A DNA stretch of 53,313 bases from Pseudomonas sp. GM79 (GTDB lineage: Bacteria > Pseudomonadota > Gammaproteobacteria > Pseudomonadales > Pseudomonadaceae). The stretch spans positions 1 to 53,313 of the forward strand of contig NZ_AKJE01000083.1 of assembly GCF_000282495.1 (NCBI RefSeq). The letters are read 5' to 3'. Positions within the stretch are counted from its first letter, which is position 1. Each line of letters opens with the position of its first letter. Below are positions 25,474-34,698 of this stretch, one piece after another. The notes beneath the pieces are model-generated. The model was not told where the DNA came from. It was given only the letters and a program-made list of their open reading frames with translations, and did not search any database. The position numbers and the translations under genes were made by a program.

Positions 25474-26073
25474 TTACTCTGCTGCGCCTTCAGTAGCTTC
25501 TGGAGCAACACGTGGAGCGTGAACGTTGGCAACAGCCAGGTCGTTACCGTGAGCCAGAGCAACAAACTCAACGCCTTTAGGGGCTTTGAGGTCAGACAGG
25601 TGAATGATCGCGCCGACTTCGGCATCAGCCAGGTCAACTTCGATGAATTCAGGCAGGTCTTTCGGCAGGCACGAAACTTCGATTTCAGAAACAACGTGCG
25701 AGATTTCGCCGCCTTTCTTGATCGGAGCAGCTTCGTTGATGAAGTGCACTGGAACGATAGCGGTCAGTTTCTGGCCGGCAACTACGCGTACGAAGTCGGC
25801 GTGCAACACGTGGCCTTTGGCCGGGTGACGCTGCAGGGCTTTGATGATTACGTTTTGCTTGGTGCCGCCAACGTTCAGCTCGATGATGTGGCTGTAAGCC
25901 GCTTCGTTTTCGAGCAGTTTGGCAACTTCTTTAGCCAGCATGCTGATGGATTCAGGGGCTTTTTCGCCACCGTAAACTACAGCTGGAACCAGGCTTGCGA
26001 GACGACGCAGGCGGCGGCTCGCACCTTTCCCCAGGTCGGAACGCACTTCAGCATTCAGAGTAAAATCGTTCAT
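25474..26073 (-). CDS. rplY: 50S ribosomal protein L25 / general stress protein Ctc
   Basis: This 199-aa protein is the long (TL5/Ctc) form of bL25, which binds 5S rRNA. The N-terminal L25 domain (about 1-95) includes LNAEVRSDLGKGASRRLRR. The C-terminal beta domain (about 95-185) includes VPVHFINEAAPIKKGGEISHV, followed by an Ala/Glu-rich tail. The start at 26073 is set by GGAGAT 5 bp upstream. A 141-bp gap containing a strong terminator separates it from prs, so it likely has its own promoter in the remaining 65 bp. Confidence 0.96.
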   Translation of the reverse strand: MNDFTLNAEVRSDLGKGASRRLRRLASLVPAVVYGGEKAPESISMLAKEVAKLLENEAAYSHIIELNVGGTKQNVIIKALQRHPAKGHVLHADFVRVVAGQKLTAIVPVHFINEAAPIKKGGEISHVVSEIEVSCLPKDLPEFIEVDLADAEVGAIIHLSDLKAPKGVEFVALAHGNDLAVANVHAPRVAPEATEGAAE

Positions 26074-26139
26074 GTTGTATCTCCAAAATAACCACATTCG
26101 CCCCAGCGTTTGCGACCAGCGCTAAAGGCGATATGGGCA

Positions 26140-26182
26140 AAAAAGCCCCGCCCCGACAGGAATGCCGGGGCGGGGCGCTTTT
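26140..26182 (-). terminator. Strong GC-rich terminator after prs
   Basis: An 11-bp perfect stem (GCCCCGCCCCG paired with CGGGGCGGGGC, 26145-26176) with a 10-nt loop and six A residues to the left on the plus strand, read as T-run on the minus strand. It lies 33 bp after the prs stop. Confidence 0.9.
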
Positions 26183-26214
26183 CGTCAACGAGATGTAATG
26201 AAAGGGCAGGGCCC

Positions 26215-27156
26215 TTATCGGAACATCGCGCTGATCGATTCTTCATTGCTGATGCGGCGGACCGCCTCGGCAACTACCGGCGCGATATCCAGTTGACGGA
26301 TACGTGCACAGGCTTGTGCTGCAGCGGACAGCGGGATGGTATTTGTTACCACCAGCTCGTCCAGCACGGAATTTTCAATGTTTTCGATCGCCCGACCCGA
26401 CAGCACAGGGTGCGTGCAGTAGGCGAAAACCTTGGCAGCGCCATGCTCTTTCAAGGCCTTGGCCGCGTGGCACAGAGTGCCGGCGGTATCGACCATGTCA
26501 TCGACCAGAATACAGGTACGCCCTTCGACATCACCGATGATATGCATCACTTCAGAGTGATTGGCTTTCTCACGGCGTTTGTCGATGATCCCGAGATCCA
26601 CGCCCAGGGATTTGGCAACAGCCCGTGCACGCACGACGCCACCAATGTCCGGGGACACGATCATCAGGTTTTCGAAGCGCTGATCTTCAATGTCATCCAC
26701 CAGTACCGGGGAGCCGTAGATGTTATCTACCGGAATATCGAAGAAGCCCTGAATCTGGTCAGCATGCAAATCAACCGTGAGAACACGGTCGATGCCGACT
26801 ACGGTAAGCATGTCAGCAACGACTTTCGCGCTGATAGCCACACGTGCGGAACGCGGACGGCGATCCTGACGGGCATAACCAAAGTAAGGAATAACAGCAG
26901 TGATACGAGTAGCCGAGGAGCGGCGGAAGGCATCAGCCATCACTACCAGTTCCATCAGGTTATCGTTGGTCGGAGCGCAAGTCGGCTGAATAATGAAAAC
27001 GTCTTTACCGCGAACGTTTTCATTGATCTCGGCAGTAATTTCGCCGTCGGAGAACTTACCGACAGAGATGTCACCGAGAGGGATATGCAGCTGACGTACA
27101 ACACGCCGAGCCAGATCGGGGTTAGCGTTCCCCGTAAAGACCATCATCTTGGACAC
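26215..27156 (-). CDS. prs: Ribose-phosphate pyrophosphokinase (PRPP synthase)
   Basis: This 313-aa enzyme makes 5-phosphoribosyl-1-pyrophosphate from ribose 5-phosphate and ATP, the precursor of nucleotides, histidine and tryptophan. Visible motifs are the ATP-binding YFGYARQDRRPRSARVAISAK segment (near 95-115), DLHADQIQGFFDIPVDN, and the PRPP loop LVDDMVDTAGTL. The start is a GTG at 27156 (VSKMMVFTG), which gives the family length and sequence; the frame is open further upstream but runs into tRNA-Gln. It follows tRNA-Gln by 47 bp and may be co-transcribed with it. The product feeds upp and hpt elsewhere in the window. Confidence 0.97.
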   Translation of the reverse strand: MSKMMVFTGNANPDLARRVVRQLHIPLGDISVGKFSDGEITAEINENVRGKDVFIIQPTCAPTNDNLMELVVMADAFRRSSATRITAVIPYFGYARQDRRPRSARVAISAKVVADMLTVVGIDRVLTVDLHADQIQGFFDIPVDNIYGSPVLVDDIEDQRFENLMIVSPDIGGVVRARAVAKSLGVDLGIIDKRREKANHSEVMHIIGDVEGRTCILVDDMVDTAGTLCHAAKALKEHGAAKVFAYCTHPVLSGRAIENIENSVLDELVVTNTIPLSAAAQACARIRQLDIAPVVAEAVRRISNEESISAMFR

Positions 27157-27202
27157 GCGCAGTACCTGAAGGCTGAGGGTAACCTGGATGAGTATAGAAA
27201 AA

Positions 27203-27277
27203 TGGCAGGGGCGGCTGGATTCGAACCAACGCATGGCAGGATCAAAACCTGCTGCCTTACCGCTTGGCGACGCCCCT
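27203..27277 (-). tRNA. tRNA-Gln (TTG)
   Basis: A 75-nt cloverleaf with encoded CCA. Acceptor arms AGGGGCG/CGCCCCT; D arm TCGCCAAGCGGTAAGGCA; anticodon stem GCAGG/CCTGC around loop TTTTGAT, so anticodon TTG; T arm with GGTTCGAATCC. D-arm and T-arm sequences match E. coli tRNA-Gln closely. The gene sits between ispE and prs, the usual place in Pseudomonas. Confidence 0.95.
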
Positions 27278-27313
27278 GTATCTGTTGCAACGATTACCCA
27301 GTAATCGATTCCT

Positions 27314-28165
27314 TTAGAGCAGACTTTGCAGCTTGCGATGCAACATCGAAATGTTGCTTCCTTTTGCTACAAACCCTGTAAGGGTCTCTGTCAGAAGGGC
27401 CGAGACTTTATCAGCTTCAGCTTTGCTTGGGAAGCCCCCAAACACACAACTTCCAGTTCCGGTGAGTTTTGCTTCGGTAAATTTACCTAACAAATTCAAT
27501 GCGTTACGTACATCTGGATAACGCCTTGCTACCACCGGTAAGCAGTCATTTCGACTGTTTCCCTTGGGAACGGGGCGCACTTTAATGGGAGGAGTGTTAC
27601 GTGTCAACAGTGGATCTGAAAAAATTTCTGCTGTACTTACAGATACTTGCGGCACCAGTACGAGATACCACGGTTCTTCGGGCTCTACAGGGGTGAGTTT
27701 TTCCCCCACGCCCTCGGCGAAGGCCGCGTGGCCACGCACGAAAACCGGGACGTCGGCGCCAAGCGTAAGGCCCAGCGCGGCCAGTCGATCCTCATCCCAA
27801 CCCAGTTGCCAAAGATGATTGAGGCCCAGCAACGTGGTTGCCGCATTCGAACTGCCGCCACCGATGCCACCGCCCATGGGCAGGATTTTTTCGATCCAGA
27901 TGTCGACACCCAGCGAACAACCGGATTGCGCCTGAAGTTTTTTTGCGGCTTTGACGATCAGGTTGCTGTCGTGAGGGACGTCGGCGAATTCGGTGTGCAA
28001 CCGAATCACGCCATCGTCGCGAACGGCGAAGGTGATTTCATCGCCGTAATCGAGGAACTGAAAAATCGTCTGCAACTCGTGGTAACCGTCTTCGCGACGA
28101 CCGAGGATGTGCAGCATCAAGTTGAGCTTGGCGGGCGAGGGCAATGTCAGGCGTGGCGCAGTCAT
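27314..28165 (-). CDS. ispE: 4-diphosphocytidyl-2-C-methyl-D-erythritol kinase
   Basis: This 283-aa GHMP-family kinase phosphorylates CDP-methylerythritol in the MEP isoprenoid pathway. The N-terminal LPSPAKLNLMLHILGRREDGYHEL motif and the ATP loop PMGGGIGGGSSNAATTLLGLN (near 88-108) are diagnostic; GTGSCVFGGF is the third GHMP motif. The start at 28165 lies 2 bp after the lolB stop; the frame open to 28195 overlaps lolB and has no family similarity. The lolB-ispE-tRNA-prs order is conserved. Confidence 0.96.
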   Translation of the reverse strand: MTAPRLTLPSPAKLNLMLHILGRREDGYHELQTIFQFLDYGDEITFAVRDDGVIRLHTEFADVPHDSNLIVKAAKKLQAQSGCSLGVDIWIEKILPMGGGIGGGSSNAATTLLGLNHLWQLGWDEDRLAALGLTLGADVPVFVRGHAAFAEGVGEKLTPVEPEEPWYLVLVPQVSVSTAEIFSDPLLTRNTPPIKVRPVPKGNSRNDCLPVVARRYPDVRNALNLLGKFTEAKLTGTGSCVFGGFPSKAEADKVSALLTETLTGFVAKGSNISMLHRKLQSLL

Positions 28166-28167
28166 GT

Positions 28168-28785
28168 TCACTGCCCCAGTTTGCGTGGTTGCCATTCCTT
28201 GATCACCAACGTGACATCAAGGTCGGTGCCATGCAGTTTGATCCGCTCGGGCAGCCAGTAGCCGTTTTGCTCGGCATAACTGAGGTACTCGACCTGCCAG
28301 CCATCCTGTTCGAGATTGGCCAGACGGCTGTCGACGTCGAGGGTCAGGCGACTTTTGCTGTCCGGGGCCGGGAGCCCGCGAACCCACCATGCCAGATGGG
28401 ATACCGGCAATTTCCAGCCCAGTTGTTCTTCAACCAGGGCTTCCGGGGTCGGCGCGTCATAGCGGCCCTGATTGGCCACTTCCAGCGATACTTTGCCCGG
28501 ACGACCGGTCAAGCGGGCCGCGCCCCTACCCAGCGGACCGGAAAGGCGGATGTCGTAGTAATCCTGGCGTTGCAGCCAGAACAACGTGCCGCTGCCCGAA
28601 TCTTTTGGTGCGCGGATGCCGATTTTGCCGTTGATCTGCCAGCCATCGAGGCCGGTCAGTTGCTGTTTGTGCTCGCGCCATTGGGCCTTGTTGCCTTGAC
28701 CCTGGACCGATTCGCGGGCTACGAAGCCCGCGCAACCGGCGAGCAGGGCGATGAAGCTGAAAATAATGAGGTGGCGCAAAAACAT
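28168..28785 (-). CDS. lolB: Outer-membrane lipoprotein receptor LolB
   Basis: This 205-aa lipoprotein receives lipoproteins from the periplasmic carrier LolA and inserts them into the outer membrane. Signal peptide and lipobox are clear (LLAGC, Cys18). The mature part has the LolB-like beta pattern, including GWQINGKIGIRAPKDSGSGT and LTGRPGKVSLEV. Residue after Cys is Ala, consistent with outer-membrane sorting. It lies 4 bp after lbcA and 2 bp before ispE in one operon. Confidence 0.95.
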   Translation of the reverse strand: MFLRHLIIFSFIALLAGCAGFVARESVQGQGNKAQWREHKQQLTGLDGWQINGKIGIRAPKDSGSGTLFWLQRQDYYDIRLSGPLGRGAARLTGRPGKVSLEVANQGRYDAPTPEALVEEQLGWKLPVSHLAWWVRGLPAPDSKSRLTLDVDSRLANLEQDGWQVEYLSYAEQNGYWLPERIKLHGTDLDVTLVIKEWQPRKLGQ

Positions 28786-28789
28786 GATT

Positions 28790-30514
28790 TTAAAGAGTCT
28801 CTGATCCGGTCAGGCGTTTGATGGTGCCACGCAGGGTAGGGCTGTCGGGTTGTTCCTTGAGGAACTTGCTCCAGATTTGCTTGGCTTCGCGTTGTTTGCC
28901 GTTGGCCCACAGGACTTCGCCCAGGTGCGCGGCAACTTCCTGATCGGGGAAGCGCTCCAGCGCCTGGCGCAAATAGCGCTCGGCTTCATCGAGGTTGCCC
29001 AGGCGGAAATTGACCCATCCGAGGCTGTCCAGGACGGCCGGGTCTTCAGGGTTGATCTGGTGCGCCTGTTCGATCAAGGCCTTGGCTTCGGCGTAGCGTG
29101 TGGTGCGGTCGGACAGGGTGTAGCCGAGGGCGTTCAACGCCATCGCGTTGTTCGGATCGCGCTTGATGATCAGTCGCAGATCTTTTTCCATCTGCGCCAG
29201 GTCATTGCGTTTTTCTGCCAGCATGGCCCGGGTATACAGCAGATTCAGGTCGTCCGGGTATTGCTGCAGGGCTTGCTGCAAGATTTTCCAGGCCTTGTCG
29301 CCCTGTTTGTTGGCGGACAAGGTTTCGGCTTCGATCAGATACAACTGGATCGCGTAATCAGGTTGCTCGCCGCGCTCCGCTGCCAGACGGCTTTGGGCTT
29401 CGGCGGTCTTGCCATTGTTCATCAGAATATCGGCCTGACGCAATTGCGCCGGCAGGTAATCGTTGCCCGGCCCGACCTGGGCGTATTCGATCAGTGCGCC
29501 CTGCGGGTCGTTACGCTCTTCCGCAATGCGCCCCAGGTTCAAGTGAGCAGAGTCGACGTGGCTGTCCCGGGCGATCAAATCTTCCAGGTAGCCTTTGGCT
29601 TCGTCCCAGGCTTTGGCTTCCAGGCAGACCAGTGCCAGGGAATAACGCAATTCGTCGTCTTCGGGGTATTGCTGCACCAGGCTCGAGAACTCGACCTTGG
29701 CGTCGTCCATGCGGTCCTGTTCAACCAGCATGCGCGCGTAAGTCAGGCGCAGGCGTTTGTCGTCCGGGTACTTCTTGATACTTTTTTGCAGCAGCGGCAA
29801 GGCTTCATCGCCACGGTTGAGCCCTTGCAGCAGGCGCGCGCGCAGCAGGATTGGCGCTATTTCGCCCTCGTCCGGCGGATTGTCTTCGAGCAGGGTCAGG
29901 GCGCCCTTGGTATCGCCGTCCTGTTGCAGCAACAAGGCCTTGCCAAAAATCAGTTGGTTGTTGTGCGGATGGCGCTGCAGCAAGCGGTCAAAACCTTTCA
30001 TCAGACCGTTGCGAGTTTCCTGGTCGGTATCGGCTGCGGACAGGGCGAGGAAATCGAAATGCGTGTCGCCTTTGCCTTGCAGGACTTTCTCCATATAGAC
30101 CATGGAGTCGTCATAACGCCCGGCGCGGGCGAGTTGCACGGCAGCCGCCCGTTGCGCCTCGAGATCGTCCGGGGCGTTTTTGGCCCAGACCAGTGCGGTG
30201 TCGAGGGCAGCCTGATCGGCACCCAGATACTCGGCAATGCGAAATGCCCGCTCGGAGATGCCCGGATCCTGGGTATTGATGGCCTGGGTCACGTAGTTGT
30301 CCAGGGCAATGTCGTAACGATTGCGCTGGCCTGCGAGTTCGGCGCTCAACAGGCTGAAGATGGTTTCTTCGCTGAACGAGCTGTAAACCTTGGGCTTTTC
30401 AGGGGCCGGAGTGCTGTCTTCGACCGGCGGCGTACCGTCCGATGAAACGGGCGCCAAGGCCTGGCAGCCGCTGAGGAAGACTAAAGCGAGGAGCAACGCG
30501 GAAGATCTATTCAT
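28790..30514 (-). CDS. lbcA: TPR lipoprotein, LbcA-like partner of protease CtpA
   Basis: This 574-aa lipoprotein has a signal peptide with lipobox LSGC (Cys17), a Pro/Ser linker, and about eleven tetratricopeptide-type helical pairs filling the rest, ending with clear TPRs such as DPNNAMALNALGYTL and DPAVLDSLGWVNFRLG. Position directly upstream of lolB-ispE and divergent from hemA matches P. aeruginosa PA4667 (LbcA), which activates the C-terminal processing protease CtpA to degrade peptidoglycan endopeptidases. The same role here is inferred from synteny and architecture. ctpA is not in the window. Confidence 0.85.
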   Translation of the reverse strand: MNRSSALLLALVFLSGCQALAPVSSDGTPPVEDSTPAPEKPKVYSSFSEETIFSLLSAELAGQRNRYDIALDNYVTQAINTQDPGISERAFRIAEYLGADQAALDTALVWAKNAPDDLEAQRAAAVQLARAGRYDDSMVYMEKVLQGKGDTHFDFLALSAADTDQETRNGLMKGFDRLLQRHPHNNQLIFGKALLLQQDGDTKGALTLLEDNPPDEGEIAPILLRARLLQGLNRGDEALPLLQKSIKKYPDDKRLRLTYARMLVEQDRMDDAKVEFSSLVQQYPEDDELRYSLALVCLEAKAWDEAKGYLEDLIARDSHVDSAHLNLGRIAEERNDPQGALIEYAQVGPGNDYLPAQLRQADILMNNGKTAEAQSRLAAERGEQPDYAIQLYLIEAETLSANKQGDKAWKILQQALQQYPDDLNLLYTRAMLAEKRNDLAQMEKDLRLIIKRDPNNAMALNALGYTLSDRTTRYAEAKALIEQAHQINPEDPAVLDSLGWVNFRLGNLDEAERYLRQALERFPDQEVAAHLGEVLWANGKQREAKQIWSKFLKEQPDSPTLRGTIKRLTGSETL

Positions 30515-30749
30515 ATAGGAAAAGGACGACTAACCTGCGGTCGGATCATCATGACACAAGCCTTGGGTCAAACATAACCGCCCGGCCAATTTACCCGCGC
30601 GGGCAATCCTCGCAGACCCGGCGCCCTTGTAAACGAGAACGGATCGCAGCCTTCGGCAGCTCTTGCGGGCGCGATAGATATCGAATGGTTGTTCTGGCTC
30701 TGTCGAAGTAGGACAATTGTCGGCTTCACGTCACCATCAGCGACCTTGA

Positions 30750-32039
30750 ATGGCCTTCCTTGCACTCGGTATTAACCACAAGACTGCTTCAGTAGACGTC
30801 CGCGAGCGCGTGGCCTTTACCCCTGAGCAGCTGGTTGAGGCCTTGCAGCAGCTCTGCCGACTCACCGACAGCCGCGAAGCTGCGATCCTCTCCACCTGCA
30901 ATCGCAGTGAACTGTATATAGAACAGGATCACCTTTCGGCTGACATCGTGTTGCGCTGGCTGGCCGATTATCATCATTTGAGTCTCGATGAGCTGCGAGC
31001 GAGCGCTTATGTGCATGAAGATGATGCGGCAGTTCGTCACATGATGCGGGTTGCCTCCGGGCTCGACTCGCTGGTGTTGGGTGAACCGCAGATTCTCGGT
31101 CAGATGAAATCGGCCTACGCTGTCGCTCGCGAGGCCGGTACCATTGGTCCGCTGCTCGGGCGGCTGTTCCAGGCCACCTTCAATGCGGCCAAACAGGTGC
31201 GGACCGACACCGCTATCGGCGAAAACCCGGTGTCCGTAGCGTTTGCCGCGGTCAGCCTAGCGAAACAGATTTTCAGTGATTTGCAACGCAGCCAGGCTTT
31301 GCTGATCGGTGCCGGCGAGACCATCACCCTGGTCGCCCGCCATCTGCATGAGCTGGGGGTCAAGCGAATTGTGGTCGCCAACCGCACCCTGGAGCGCGCG
31401 AGCATCCTGGCCGAACAGTTCGGCGCCCACGCAGTGCTGCTCTCGGACATCCCGGCAGAACTGGTGCGCAGCGACATCGTCATCAGTTCCACCGCCAGCC
31501 AGTTGCCGATTCTCGGTAAAGGGGCGGTGGAAAGTGCCTTGAAATTGCGCAAGCACAAGCCGATTTTCATGGTGGATATCGCCGTCCCTCGGGATATCGA
31601 ACCGGAAGTCGGTGAGTTGGACGACGTTTACCTGTACAGCGTCGACGATCTCCACGAAGTGGTCGCCGAAAACCTCAAGAGCCGTCAGGGCGCAGCCCAA
31701 GCCGCCGAAGAGATGGTATCGGTCGGAGCCGAAGATTTCATGGTTCGCCTGCGCGAACTGGCGGCGGTGGATGTGCTCAAGGCCTATCGTCAACAAAGCG
31801 AGCGTCTGCGTGACGAAGAATTGCAAAAAGCCCAGCGCATGCTCGCCAATGGCAGCAGCGCCGAAGACGTGCTGGTGCAACTGGCCCGCGGCCTGACCAA
31901 TAAACTCTTGCACGCACCGAGCGTGCAGTTGAAAAAGCTCTCTGCCGAAGGCCGCCTCGATGCGCTGGCCATGGCCCAGGAACTCTTTGCCCTCGGTGAG
32001 GGCTCATCGGATAGCTTTTCGGATAAGAAACCGCAATGA
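30750..32039 (+). CDS. hemA: Glutamyl-tRNA reductase
   Basis: This 429-aa enzyme reduces glutamyl-tRNA to glutamate-1-semialdehyde, the first committed step of tetrapyrrole synthesis. The catalytic cysteine is Cys50 in STCNRSELY. GLDSLVLGEPQILGQ marks the substrate domain, and LLIGAGETITLVARHL the NADPH-binding fold; a helical dimerisation tail follows. Its stop overlaps the prfA start by 4 bp (ATGA). The 235-bp gap to divergent lbcA holds both promoters. Ferrochelatase, the last enzyme of the same pathway, is encoded at 43.1 kb. Confidence 0.97.
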   Translation: MAFLALGINHKTASVDVRERVAFTPEQLVEALQQLCRLTDSREAAILSTCNRSELYIEQDHLSADIVLRWLADYHHLSLDELRASAYVHEDDAAVRHMMRVASGLDSLVLGEPQILGQMKSAYAVAREAGTIGPLLGRLFQATFNAAKQVRTDTAIGENPVSVAFAAVSLAKQIFSDLQRSQALLIGAGETITLVARHLHELGVKRIVVANRTLERASILAEQFGAHAVLLSDIPAELVRSDIVISSTASQLPILGKGAVESALKLRKHKPIFMVDIAVPRDIEPEVGELDDVYLYSVDDLHEVVAENLKSRQGAAQAAEEMVSVGAEDFMVRLRELAAVDVLKAYRQQSERLRDEELQKAQRMLANGSSAEDVLVQLARGLTNKLLHAPSVQLKKLSAEGRLDALAMAQELFALGEGSSDSFSDKKPQ

Positions 32040-33118
32040 AAGCGTCACTGCTCAATAAGCTGGACATCCTCCAGGACCGTTTCGAGGAATTGACCGCCCT
32101 GCTTGGCGACGGCGAGGTCATTTCCGATCAAAACAAGTTCCGTACCTATTCCAAGGAATACGCGGAAGTCGAGCCGATCGTTGGCACCTATAAACAGCTG
32201 CTTAAAGTGCAGGGTGACCTCGAAGGGGCTCAGGCGCTGCTCAAGGACAGCGATCCGGACATGCGCGAAATGGCCGTGGAAGAAGTCCGCGAAGCCAAAG
32301 AGCAGCTGATCGAAATCGAAGCCCAACTGCAACGCATGCTGCTGCCCAAAGACCCGAACGACGGGCGCAACGTATTCCTCGAAATCCGTGCCGGCACCGG
32401 CGGTGACGAGGCAGCGATTTTCTCCGGCGACCTGTTCCGCATGTATTCGCGTTACGCCGAACGGCGTGGCTGGCGAGTAGAGATTCTCTCGGAGAATGAA
32501 GGCGAACACGGCGGCTATAAAGAAGTCATTGCCCGGGTCGAAGGCGAGAACGTTTACGGCAAGCTGAAATTCGAATCCGGCGCGCATCGCGTACAGCGGG
32601 TTCCGGCCACTGAATCCCAGGGCCGCATCCACACCTCGGCCTGCACCGTGGCCGTGTTGCCCGAGCCGGACGAGCAGGAAGCGATCGAGATCAACCCGGC
32701 AGACCTGCGGATCGACACCTATCGCTCCTCCGGTGCCGGTGGTCAGCACGTCAACAAGACCGACTCGGCGATCCGCATCACGCACTTGCCGTCCGGTATT
32801 GTCGTCGAGTGCCAGGAAGAGCGTTCCCAGCACAAGAATCGCGCCCGGGCGATGTCCTGGCTGTCGGCCAAGCTTAACGATCAGCAGACCAGCGCCGCCG
32901 CGAACGCCATCGCTAGCGAGCGTAAATTGCTGGTGGGTTCCGGTGACCGCTCCGAGCGCATTCGCACCTACAACTTTGCCCAGGGCCGGGTCACCGACCA
33001 CCGGGTCAACCTGACGCTGTATTCGCTCGACGAAATTCTCGCCGGTGGCGTGGATGCGGTGATCGAACCGCTGTTGGCCGAGTACCAGGCCGACCAATTG
33101 GCAGCGATAGGTGAGTAA
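32036..33118 (+). CDS. prfA: Peptide chain release factor 1
   Basis: This 360-aa factor ends translation at UAA and UAG. The stop-codon reading PAT motif is at 190-192 (RVPATESQG) and the peptidyl-transferase GGQ motif at 235-237 (GAGGQHVNKTDS), both in normal places. The gene is coupled to hemA by a 4-bp overlap and followed with no gap by prmC, whose product methylates the GGQ glutamine. Confidence 0.98.
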   Translation: MKASLLNKLDILQDRFEELTALLGDGEVISDQNKFRTYSKEYAEVEPIVGTYKQLLKVQGDLEGAQALLKDSDPDMREMAVEEVREAKEQLIEIEAQLQRMLLPKDPNDGRNVFLEIRAGTGGDEAAIFSGDLFRMYSRYAERRGWRVEILSENEGEHGGYKEVIARVEGENVYGKLKFESGAHRVQRVPATESQGRIHTSACTVAVLPEPDEQEAIEINPADLRIDTYRSSGAGGQHVNKTDSAIRITHLPSGIVVECQEERSQHKNRARAMSWLSAKLNDQQTSAAANAIASERKLLVGSGDRSERIRTYNFAQGRVTDHRVNLTLYSLDEILAGGVDAVIEPLLAEYQADQLAAIGE

Positions 33119-33949
33119 ATGACGATCATTGCCAGTTTGTTGCGCGCCGCTGATTTGCCCGACTCGCCCACCGCGCGTCTGGATGCCGAATTGCTGCTGG
33201 CGGCTGCCTTGGGTAAATCCCGCAGTTTTCTGCACACCTGGCCTGAGCGGATAGTCCCGAGCGAAGCGGCACTGAAATTTGCCGAGTACCTGCAACGCCG
33301 CCGTAGTGGTGAGCCGGTGGCTTACATTCTGGGGCAGCAGGGCTTCTGGAAGCTCGACCTGGAGGTCGCGCCCCACACGCTGATTCCGCGTCCCGACACC
33401 GAATTACTGGTAGAGACCGCGCTGCAACTGTTGCCGGCCACACAGGCCTTGGTGCTCGATTTGGGCACCGGCAGCGGCGCCATTGCCCTGGCGCTGGCCA
33501 GCGAGCGTCCAGCCTGGAAAGTCACCGCCGTGGATCGCGTGCTGGAAGCCGTCGCCCTGGCCGAGCGCAATCGCCAGCGGCTGCACCTGAACAACGCCAC
33601 GGTGCTGAGCAGTCATTGGTTCAGTGCTTTGGAAGGCCAGCGCTTTCAATTGATCATCAGCAATCCGCCCTACATTGCTTCGACCGATCCGCATCTGGCG
33701 CAGGGCGACGTGCGCTTCGAACCGGCCAGTGCTCTGGTGGCTGGCGTCGATGGACTCGACGATTTACGTCTGATCGTCGATCAGGCGCCGGATCATCTTG
33801 AGGCAGGTGGCTGGTTGATGCTCGAACATGGTTACGATCAAGCCGAGGCCGTGCGCGATTTGCTGCTGACCCGCGGCTTTGAAGAGGTCCACAGCCGCAC
33901 CGATCTGGGCGGTCACGAACGCATCAGTCTGGGGCGCTTGCCGTGCTGA
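33119..33949 (+). CDS. prmC: Release factor glutamine methyltransferase PrmC
   Basis: This 276-aa enzyme (formerly HemK) methylates the GGQ glutamine of release factors with S-adenosylmethionine. The cofactor loop is DLGTGSGAIALALA at 114-127 and the catalytic NPPY is at 182-185 (SNPPYIAS). The ATG follows the prfA stop directly (TAAATG). Its last 7 bp overlap moeB. Confidence 0.97.
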   Translation: MTIIASLLRAADLPDSPTARLDAELLLAAALGKSRSFLHTWPERIVPSEAALKFAEYLQRRRSGEPVAYILGQQGFWKLDLEVAPHTLIPRPDTELLVETALQLLPATQALVLDLGTGSGAIALALASERPAWKVTAVDRVLEAVALAERNRQRLHLNNATVLSSHWFSALEGQRFQLIISNPPYIASTDPHLAQGDVRFEPASALVAGVDGLDDLRLIVDQAPDHLEAGGWLMLEHGYDQAEAVRDLLLTRGFEEVHSRTDLGGHERISLGRLPC

Positions 33950-34698
33950 ATGATCAGGAATTACTGCGCTATAGCCGGCAGATTCTTCTGCAACACGTCG
34001 ACATCGACGGCCAGTTACGGCTCAAGGAAAGCCGTGTGCTGATTGTCGGCCTCGGAGGTCTGGGCTCACCGGTGGCGCTGTACCTGGCGGCGGCCGGTGT
34101 CGGTGAGTTGCATCTGGCGGACTTCGACACGGTCGACCTGACCAATCTGCAACGTCAGATCGTTCACGACACCGACAGCGTCGGCCTGAGCAAGGTCGAT
34201 TCGGCGATCCAGCGCCTGAGCGCGATTAATCCCGAGATTCAGCTGATTGCCCATCGCACCGCCCTGGATGAAGACTCTTTGGCGGCGGCAGTGGCGGCGG
34301 TGGATCTGGTGCTGGACTGTTCTGATAATTTTTCCACCCGCGAAGCGGTCAACGCCGCGTGTGTGGCTGCGCGCAAACCGCTGGTCAGCGGCGCGGCGAT
34401 TCGGCTGGAAGGGCAATTGTCGGTCTTCGACTCCCGCCGTCCGGAAAGCCCGTGTTACCACTGTTTATACGGGCACGGCAGCGAAGCCGAGCTGACTTGC
34501 AGCGAGGCCGGCGTACTCGGTCCGCTGGTGGGCCTGGTCGGTAGCTTGCAAGCCCTCGAAGCGCTGAAATTGCTGGTGGGGTTCGGCGAGCCGCTGGTGG
34601 GGCGCCTGTTATTGATCGATGCCTTGGGCACGCGCTTCCGTGAATTGCGGGTCAAGCGTGATCCGGGCTGCAGCGTCTGCGGGTCAAGCCATGCGTGA
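33943..34698 (+). CDS. moeB: Molybdopterin-synthase adenylyltransferase MoeB (ThiF family)
   Basis: This 251-aa E1-like enzyme adenylates the C-terminus of MoaD (or ThiS) before sulfur transfer. The nucleotide loop GLGGLGSP is at 36-43, with DLTNLQRQ and the zinc-binding pairs CYHC (171-174) and CSVC (243-246). CSEAGVLGPLVG carries the Cys of the mobile loop. MoeB and ThiF are hard to separate by sequence; I favour MoeB from the hemA-prfA-prmC-moeB-murI order known in Pseudomonas. Overlaps prmC by 7 bp and murI by 8 bp. Confidence 0.92.
   Translation: MLNDQELLRYSRQILLQHVDIDGQLRLKESRVLIVGLGGLGSPVALYLAAAGVGELHLADFDTVDLTNLQRQIVHDTDSVGLSKVDSAIQRLSAINPEIQLIAHRTALDEDSLAAAVAAVDLVLDCSDNFSTREAVNAACVAARKPLVSGAAIRLEGQLSVFDSRRPESPCYHCLYGHGSEAELTCSEAGVLGPLVGLVGSLQALEALKLLVGFGEPLVGRLLLIDALGTRFRELRVKRDPGCSVCGSSHA

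Noticed and set aside
28850..30445. Plus-strand open frame (531 codons) opposite lbcA
   Set aside because: Antisense to the clear TPR lipoprotein; open only through codon bias.
32045..33376. Minus-strand open frame (443 codons) opposite prfA and prmC
   Set aside because: Antisense to two diagnostic genes with GGQ and NPPY motifs.
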